In this document: positions 57,301 through 64,000 of the stretch, piece after piece
How positions within the stretch are numbered: the first letter of the stretch is position 1
How the letters are laid out: each line of letters starts with the position of its first letter
NCBI GenBank assembly: GCA_001414345.1
Contig: LLCB01000126.1
Location: 62,001 to 126,000 of the forward strand
Direction of reading: 5' to 3'
DNA from: Hymenoscyphus infarciens
Lineage: Eukaryota; Ascomycota; Leotiomycetes; Helotiales; Helotiaceae
DNA length: 64,000 nt
Translations under genes and position numbers: made by a program
Notes under the pieces: model-generated
What the model was told of the DNA's origin: nothing
The model's database searches: none
Seen by the model: only the letters and a program-made list of their open reading frames with translations

Positions 57301-58844
57301 TTAGTATAGGGTTTTAATATCGATTCTATAATCCTTAAAAAGGTGAGTAGCTATAATTTTAGTACTACTATTTATAGTATATCTCTTAGTATAGTACTTA
57401 TAACGCTACTCCTAGTAGCTAGTAGATTTATTACTAAGAAATTAGTAAGCTAATTATATTATTAGATTTAAGGGTTTCTTATATATAAACTATCTTATAA
57501 TTCTCGTCGATTATATAAAGCTAAATATAGCTAGTTTAAGGTCTTTTAGTAGGCTTTTTTAGGATTTAGAACACTTCCTATAAATCTAAATAAGACGTAC
57601 TTATATTAGTTACTACTAGCTTAGTTTTAAAAGGGTCCTCCTAGAAGCTTAAAGTACTTAAATAAGATAAAATAGGTAATATTAGTAGTAATTCTAGAGG
57701 AACGTAAGACTAAGAGCTTAATATCTAAGAGGATATAGTAAATTAGTAAAAAGTAAGGTATAGAGGTAATAAATAAAGGATAAAATCGTAGAAGTGATTA
57801 AGAGGACCGAAGTTATTAAACTTTTAAAGTGTCGATAGTAGTAGTAGAAGTTATAATTTTTTAGTAACTAGTACTAAAAAAGAGTAGGTAATAATCGTAG
57901 AACAACTTTAAGATAGATATAAAGGATAAAGATAGAAGACTTTTTAGAGGGAAAGAGAGAGCCTTTTAAAAACCTTTTTTATATCTAAAGTAATTATAAT
58001 TAATACTCTTTAATCTATAAATAATTAGAATATGTTTTAACTAATTATAGTATAGTGTGCTAAAACGTATATTAAAGCTAAATTAAATGTCTAAAGTCTA
58101 TCATCTTTAGAGCACGATTAAAAAGTATCTATACTATAGAATTAAGTTTTAATTATATTATTAAAAAGCCCTGATTTAGAGCTTTCTTTTAAGCCTATAT
58201 ACGTATTAATTAAATAAAAATTAAGTATATAAGACCTTATTTAAATAAATAAAATCGTTTTATAGAAATATATATAAATTTTAGCTAAAGTAGTATAAAA
58301 TCTAAATTTTTTAAACCTCGATTTAGTTAATTTTTATATATAATTAAAGAGTAAAATTTAACAAATTTAATATACTAATCTATTATATTATAACTTTTAA
58401 TCTAACGTTATTGTTATTAAATTAGTACTTAGTGTTAATAGAAATATATCTAGAAATCTATCTTATATAAGCTATATTTATTACTTTATATTACTTGAGT
58501 TAGTTTAAAAGCTATTTATATAATTCTTTTTTTAAAATACTCTATTTAAATAGATCTATAATTCTAGCTATTTAGTACTATATTTTCTACACTATACGTT
58601 ATACTATATAGTTTTAAAAGATAAGGCTAAAAAGAAGTAGAGTTAAAATCTAGAGTAAAAAGCTTAAATATTTAAGCTTAGTAATACTACGATATTATCA
58701 TAATATCGATTAAAATACTAATAATATAAAAGATAATATTATTAGATATCGTAGTATTTAAATAGTATAAATAGTACGTATTAAAGTAGGTTTCTAATAA
58801 TATATCGTAGTAGTATAATATTACAAATACTATCGACTATACTA
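54343..58844 (-). mobile_element. hAT-family DNA transposon, 4.5 kb
   Basis: It begins CAGTGTAGTCGATAGTATT at 54343 and ends with the inverse at 58826-58844. Seventeen of 19 positions match, and the two differences are TpG/CpA to TpA changes. The CAGTG-type tip is typical of hAT elements. Subterminal repeats around ATCGTGATA and TACGATAT occur near both ends, as expected for transposase binding. The interior is strongly RIP-mutated, with a minus-strand hAT C-terminal motif (separate entry). It interrupts the second LTR element, whose matching to the first stops at this boundary. An 8-bp target duplication was looked for and not found, perhaps lost to mutation or rearrangement. Confidence 0.82.
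55275..55440 (-). pseudogene. Decayed hAT transposase C-terminus
   Basis: On the minus strand the sequence reads VLSILYLSALVERLQSLA, then VIDRRNCFKVYTIEILKYL. This follows the hAT dimerisation block, in which a Ser-Ala-x-x-Glu-Arg motif precedes a Asp-Arg-Arg-Asn motif with similar spacing. Stops occur before and after. The rest of the transposase should lie at higher coordinates (55440 to about 58000) but is too eroded to read. Confidence 0.7.
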
Positions 58845-59591
58845 TTATATTTCGACGTAAGAGCGCTTATTAAGTAATATCCTTTAAGACATATGAAAAA
58901 AAACTTAAGGCATATATATATCACAACTACTTTGAATAATCGGGTGCGGGGATTGATATAAGAACCCGAGTGTGGTACTCTTAGTTTAGAAGGAATTAGG
59001 GGGGCGAACCACGTGATCGCGAAATATATCACCCTAGTTTAACGGAGTCAACTGCCTTCTTTTGAATTAAGGTTTAAGTCATAAATTCAAATAGCAACTT
59101 CGCTCTTTGTATAGAAATCTTCCATTATTTTAGGTTCTCTACTATTACTATTTGTGAAGTTAATCAGGAAGGAGGCAGAGGGATGGCTGTGAAGAGGTCC
59201 GTGCGTGAGAGTTGTTAGTTGATAAATCTTCTGAACCCCTTCAAATTTGAGAAACTCTTTCAAACCAACTTCAGATTCCTGAAAACCCATTTTTCATTCC
59301 CCCAACTGCACATTAAATTACCTTCACTGTACTTTAAATTGCCAAACACCGTCAACGTAAACTAGAACAACCATATTCAACTATTCACTTAAGCCCTCGA
59401 CTAATGAATTAATTACTCGCTTTTAAGATAGTACTATTGTAGCTATGTATTATCCTAGTAAGTTGTGACCTATTTCTACAACTTTGCACTTTACCACTCT
59501 AAAAACTCATTTCTGTCTGATAGACACGCGACCATTTTTTAATTATAACCACCGAACTTAGTTTTTAGTTCTCCACCTCGTCCCAGATACT
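58845..59591. other. Boundary from AT-rich block to gene island
   Basis: AT content falls over about 250 nt and CpA/TpG return near 58920. The right part presumably holds the promoter of the membrane-protein gene at 59592. A minus-strand frame at 59087-59290 has an ATG but no coding character. Confidence 0.5.
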
Positions 59592-60151
59592 ATGAGTAAG
59601 TAACTACCTCGTCACCCTATTAATACATAGCTGATCCCTTGAAAGGTGTAAACATCGAACAAGCTGCCGAACAGGATGCCCGCCTTTCCTCGGGCGTCCG
59701 TCAATGGGCAAAATTCAACGATTTCCTCGTCGCTATGATTGTGCTCTTTGCGGCCTTTCTTCAATGTGACTCTCCTACCGAGTCGAAATATTCCATGGCT
59801 AAGGCCATTGCCATCGGTCTAACGGTCATAATTGTCTTCAATGTCTTGAACGAGCATCATTTCTTTTTCACCGGCAGCTTTTGGCTGAACCCCGATGCAT
59901 CTGACTTGCCAATTTTCAACCGCATTGTAGCTTTTCAACTCCTTCTCTGCATTTTGTGCTATTTCTCCTCGCATTGCGTTCCCCTAGCCATATTCGCCGG
60001 GGTCTTGGCTGTTATCCACCTCGTTATCTGGGCTGTCCGTCGTTCTATGCGATCTACAAACTTCAGAAACAACGCCGAGGAGGGGTTGATAAACAATGCA
60101 TCCGGCGAAAATCAACCTGCAATTGCTCTTAAACAACTATCAGCTACGTAA
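59592..60151 (+). CDS. Four-helix membrane protein, orphan
   Basis: The open frame starts only at TTG codons unless a tiny first exon is used. ATGA (59592-59595), a GTAAGT donor, a 35-nt intron and a CATAG acceptor join to CTGATCCC to give M-T-D-P-L-K-G-V-N and 174 residues in frame. The intron is at the lower limit of fungal introns, so the start is tentative. Four hydrophobic helices are clear (around residues 33-48, 60-78, 104-120, 121-141), with a basic loop RRSMRST and a polar tail. It resembles no family I can name. Codon use and GC are normal, unlike the RIP-ruined sequence on both sides. It is isolated by at least 700 nt on each side. Confidence 0.6.
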
Positions 60152-60990
60152 CACTCGCCTAAAAATACATTACCAACAACCACTCACGACTCTAACAAGA
60201 ATCGTCAATCAGTTAGGCAACGCGGACCTATGGACATACTACCAACCACCTAAGAATCTGACGCCAATTAACAAACAGCCGAGCTTGTCTTGCACATTCT
60301 ACCCCACAGCACCCTGACAACAATCAATTAATTTGTCAACCCACCGACACCTCAGCGAACGCAATGACTTAAGCGTCGACTCATCCTAGGAATGTAGATC
60401 GCCAGGGATTAGACTAGTCATGGGGTACTTTGTTTAGGTGCGAGGTCTGCTAATGATTTGACATTAAATCCACGCAATGAATTCTAAATATGCCTTTATT
60501 GCCTCTGAATACCTTTTAACTAGTGAATGTCATTTCCAAGATTAGACTTGATGTCTGACATCTGAACGCTGCGGGGTTCCTGGCAATTCTGGGTGAGTTA
60601 CTACCGACACCTGAAAGAAAGGTAAAGGCTTGTAGGGGTACAAGTCATATCGCTCAAAGTCTCAAAGTACCGTAGTGAGCAACCCTTTGTGTTTCAAAAG
60701 CACTGGCCTATTTCTTCATCCTCTAGCTGTATTTCAATGAAAGTTTGGAATATTCACATTGAATGTAAATTCAATTTGGGTGTTGCGGTGGGGCGTAAGG
60801 CACCTAAAGTGAGAGAGTCATCTATGTAGCAAAGCCGAATGAACCATCTCTTATACAAACAGCTTAACATATACCACCGAGTCTCCTTCGCTGAATTTAT
60901 TCTAGACAAGGTTCTCCCACATCTTGGGGACAGACTTGGGCACTGATAAAATATCGAGAGGGTCTCTGACGATTATCGTATCGAGTAGAA
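60152..60990. other. Flank downstream of membrane protein gene
   Basis: About 840 nt of normal composition, including the 3' UTR. No gene is seen. The AT-rich composition resumes at about 61000. Confidence 0.5.
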
Positions 60991-61417
60991 CTTAACTGAT
61001 GATATATCGGATATATACGATATATAAAAGCCTAGAGAAGGCCTATAGTTCTATATTAATTACTATGCTTTAAATAAAGTTATATAAAAGGACTAGTATT
61101 ACTTTCTCTAATTTATAAAACGCTATAAGAAGTAGAGAAAGCGAAATAGTATATAAAACTTAATATAAGCTAGGCCTTTTATTTAGCATAAACATAAACT
61201 ACTCTACTACTTACTACTACTCGAGTAGTACTCTTAAGTAGTAGAGTAGAGTATAAGTAGTAGATTAGATATATATAGTAGAGTAGTAACTTAAGACTAC
61301 TCGAGTAGTCTTAAGTAGTCTTAGTAATAGTATAGAGAATATATATAGTTTTTAAAAAACTAACTATACTAACTTACTATATAGTTAGTTTTAGTAAATT
61401 CTACTTAGTTTTGAATT
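60991..61417. other. AT-rich sequence rich in CTCGAG palindromes
   Basis: TA-rich, RIP-like sequence with several TACTAC/GTAGTA arms centred on TCGA and TTAA at 61200-61330. No gene is seen. It separates the gene island from the next transposon remains. Confidence 0.55.
61289..61316. repeat. Perfect 28-bp palindrome
   Basis: Centred on CTCGAG, with arms ACTTAAGACTAC and its exact complement and no loop. A second, 16-bp palindrome with the same core lies at about 61215-61230. It could extrude as a cruciform or be a remnant of inverted duplication. Confidence 0.85.
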
Positions 61418-61515
61418 TATAATAGCACGAAATATACACTACTAGAGAAGAGATATATAGAAGCATATTCGAGATAAGATAACGTATATAAATACTAGGT
61501 ACTAATATAGAAGAA
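61418..61515 (-). repeat. Inverted LTR fragment
   Basis: TATAATAGCACGAAATATAC onward is the reverse complement of the end of the LTRs at 47.2-47.3 and 51.9 kb, including the TACTAGGTACTAATATAGAAGAAAA block. It is truncated at about 61515, where unrelated pol-like sequence starts. Confidence 0.65.
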
Positions 61516-63545
61516 AAGGAAAAACACTTCTAACGTTATATACGAATTTATAAAGGAGGTATTTATAATAATAGCTAAAAGATATATAAAAGAGAACTTC
61601 TTTAGTATAATAATTAATACTAGAGTAGCTTGAAAGTTAAGTATAAGATATAATTAATATCTTATATATATTAGACTTATTAAAAGCGTCTCGATTAATA
61701 AGAGTATAAAAGGTTAATTTAATATCTAATTTAGTAAGAGATATGCTCTATTTTTAGAATTGATAATAATCGATAGACTAATTAGAAAAGCAGAGTTTTA
61801 TATAGTATAATCTAATACTCCTTTTATTCTTTATATTAATAATATAGACAACCTAAAAGTTACTCTAAATAATCTTTAAAATATACTTATATAAGAGAAT
61901 AAGAAAGGAATAGAGATTAAGAGGTTCTCTATTATATAATAATTCAGATACTCTTTTCTACTCTAAGATAAAGCTATATATAACTTTATATAGAAGTACT
62001 CGACCTTTCTTATAGATATTAATATTTAACGACTTTATAAGCGATTTAGCTATCTATTAGTACTAAGATTATAATATATACTAAAAAGAGCTAGGTATTA
62101 TATTAACTAGAGTATTCTTTAATATCTTACTAAGTTTAATAAATACTATTAAAAACACGGAAGTTTACTTAGCCGATTTAAGTTCACTCTCTATAATAAC
62201 CTTAAATTTAATTATAGTATTTTAATTAATACTTTCTTTCTTAATAAGTAGGTAGTCTTATACTATATAGACGAAGTAATAAGGTATTAAGTAAGTAACT
62301 TTTTACTAGATATAAAAGTAATAACTATATAAGAGGTCTTCTAAAGATATTAGATTAATATATATCTTAGACTCTCTAATTATATTATTATAGATACTAG
62401 GATAAACTTTATTAGAAAGGACTTTATATACTCTACTAGTAGAATAAGTACTATAGTAAAAACTATACTAGTTAAGATATATAATTTAATTAGTATAGTA
62501 GAACGTTATTATAGACTGATTCGATAAGTATATAATATTATATATAAATAAGAGCCTTATCTCTTATAAAGTTTAGCACTTTAAATAGCCTTTAAAGTAA
62601 TTAATAATATAATAGACCTAAATAGACTAGTCTCTACTCTATTAGTATATAAGGTATATACTTAAATAATAATAACTAATATATCTTTATAACCGATTTC
62701 CGTAAGATCTAAGACCTATAAAAGAGCTACTTAAGAGGTATAAAAGTAGATTATATTCTATTAAGTTAAAGAAGCTCTTAATATATAAAATAGACTAATT
62801 AACCGAGTTAAGAACTTACTCTTAAATTTAAACGTTTTAGTATAAAAGAAGTATATAAAGTCTTAGATAGAACCTTTTATTCTTTAAAGAATCAAAAACA
62901 AAGACTATATTATAGTACTACTAAGTAGTCTTATAAAGTTTTAATCTATAGTTATAAAACTATACTTTATTAAAACTTCTAAAATTTCTAGAATAGTACT
63001 AATAACTAAGGAAGTTTCTAGTATAGCACTATTTAAAACAACACTATAACTCTATAAAAAAGAGAGAACTTTTAAGTAATAGAGTAGATAAGAAGTAGAG
63101 TAGAGTAACTAAGATGTTAAATAATATTCACCTTCTCTCTAATATTAACTTCGTTAGTTATAAATCTATTAAAACACTAATATTCTAGAATCCTTACTAG
63201 AACCACTCTAGAAGTATAGATATAGGTAGTCTTAAAAGTATCTAAGGCCTCTAGATAATATCGAAGTATTATTCTAATAGTTAGATACTTTTATTAATAA
63301 TATTAACTATATTACTCTTAAGAATATTAAAACTTTCCTTACTAATTTAAGTAAACCTTATAATATCGAAGTCTTTATAGCTAATAATAGTATAATATAT
63401 ATTAAATTATAATAAAAGGAGATTAATAGATTAACTAATTAAGGTGTTTTTAAGATTATTATCTAAAAAAAGTTATCTCTTAATACTAGAATATTTAGAT
63501 TATATAGAAAGGGTTTATAGTGAATTAAGGAATCAGCTTATTAAG
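61516..63545 (+). pseudogene. Decayed retrotransposon pol: protease, integrase and RT start
   Basis: Read on the plus strand with many stops, this region follows a Ty1/copia-style order. A YKRFSYLLVLRL-like segment and a CHHCQ-like remnant (KFNKYY then KHG) come first. The integrase core follows (SRFKFTLYNNLKFNYSI, then IIDTRINFIRKDF, then SIVERYYRLIR at about 62480-62530, the catalytic D and E contexts), then LALQIAFKVINN and LLVYKVY. A reverse-transcriptase start (KEINRL, a stop, then GVFKIII and NTRIFRL) lies at 63417-63500. The frame is non-functional and stops at 63545, where other sequence follows. The element boundaries are not found. Confidence 0.7.
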
Positions 63546-64000
63546 CAGAGAGGTAGCATATATATATATGTCTCCTCTCGTGCTAAGTAACCTCTATTCT
63601 ACTAATAATACTTCCTGTCGCTTTTAACGTCTTATTTAGTATTAAGCTCTTTTTCAACTCCACTCTCGTACCTCTTCGCGATACGCTCGCTAGGATTAGT
63701 TAGTACTTTTTTAGCCTCTTAAATAAGTGCGATAGCTAATAGTACTCACTCTTTTCACTCTTATATTAGTGAGATACTTAGGAAGCCTCCTAATTAGCCT
63801 AAAAAGAAGGCATATAAGAGAGTGTAGAGTGAGATACTAGAAGCTAGCTAGCAAATACAGAAATTCTTAAAATAGTCTCAAATTACGTATATATAACGAA
63901 AAGCGATAAACTTTATAAATAATATTAAGTTTAAGAGTATAATACTTACTTTTATAAAGTTAAGATTAGTAATCTAAGTATATAATAAGGCCTTACTAGA
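63546..64000. other. Further AT-rich repeat, runs off the window
   Basis: A short, better-preserved stretch (63560-63700, with CpG) is followed by RIP-type sequence. A plus-strand frame near 63810-63900 with a Lys/Gln-rich helix (KLASKYRNSQN-like) may start another element. It is incomplete at the edge. Confidence 0.45.

Noticed and set aside
46843..58844. Possible centromere or telomere-adjacent array
   Set aside because: The AT-rich block is explained by individually bounded transposons. No telomere repeat or large satellite array is seen, so a centromeric role cannot be claimed from sequence alone.
54343..58844. 8-bp target duplication for the hAT element
   Set aside because: The eight bases on each side (left ending TTTTGAT, right TTATATTT) do not match convincingly.
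59087..59290. 67-codon minus-strand frame beside the isolated membrane protein gene
   Set aside because: It has an ATG but no hydrophobic or domain pattern, and lies in the likely promoter of that gene.

Overview
The window is from a filamentous ascomycete nuclear genome. The evidence is compact genes with several 35-175 nt introns (GT..AG with CTAAC/CTGAC-like branch points, one GC..AG), single-copy eukaryotic housekeeping genes (NatA subunit NAA15, eIF3h, S-adenosylhomocysteinase, END3, an INO80 subunit, a mitochondrial carrier), and long AT-rich blocks of decayed transposons with the dinucleotide signature of repeat-induced point mutation (RIP). The protein flavour suggests Leotiomycetes (Botrytis/Sclerotinia-like), but that is an inference made without a database search.

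Layout. (1) 0.6-28.2 kb is a gene-rich arm: a PH-domain protein (-), NAA15 (-), a MIX23-like mitochondrial protein (-), a nested transposon insertion at 9.7-11.6 kb, a mitochondrial carrier (+), a UPF0643 protein (+), eIF3h (+), SAHH (+) convergent with a MOSC protein (-), an Iec1-like zinc-finger protein (-), a coiled-coil protein (+) and a repeat-containing hypothetical protein (-). (2) 28.2-38.5 kb is gene-poor: one tRNA-like gene, a RIP-degraded Tc1/mariner element, a four-exon DUF2237 gene whose exons are too short to show up as long reading frames, and 4.3 kb with no gene I can support. (3) 38.5-46.4 kb is gene-rich again: an UNC93-like membrane protein, a small putative membrane protein, END3, a dual-specificity-phosphatase-like protein and a tRNA-like gene carrying a long insert. 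(4) 46.4-64 kb is an AT-rich transposon block. It holds a complete LTR retrotransposon skeleton (46843-51966, two 496-bp LTRs, 5-bp target duplication, polypurine tract), a second related and less mutated LTR element, a hAT transposon (54343-58844), one isolated four-helix membrane protein gene (59592-60151), and an integrase/reverse-transcriptase remnant at 61.5-63.5 kb.

The host genes do not form a pathway or cluster. They are independent housekeeping genes in ordinary fungal order, with UTR-sized gaps. Exon boundaries below were worked out by hand; each model keeps frame across all junctions and ends at a stop. I found no CRISPR array, secondary-metabolite cluster, defence island or other evidently new system. 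The most informative content is the nested, differentially RIP-mutated transposon structure and several unusual gene details: a GC-AG intron in SAHH, a probable start codon split by a 35-nt intron, a tRNA with a roughly 180-nt insert, and a MOSC protein lacking the usual cysteine.
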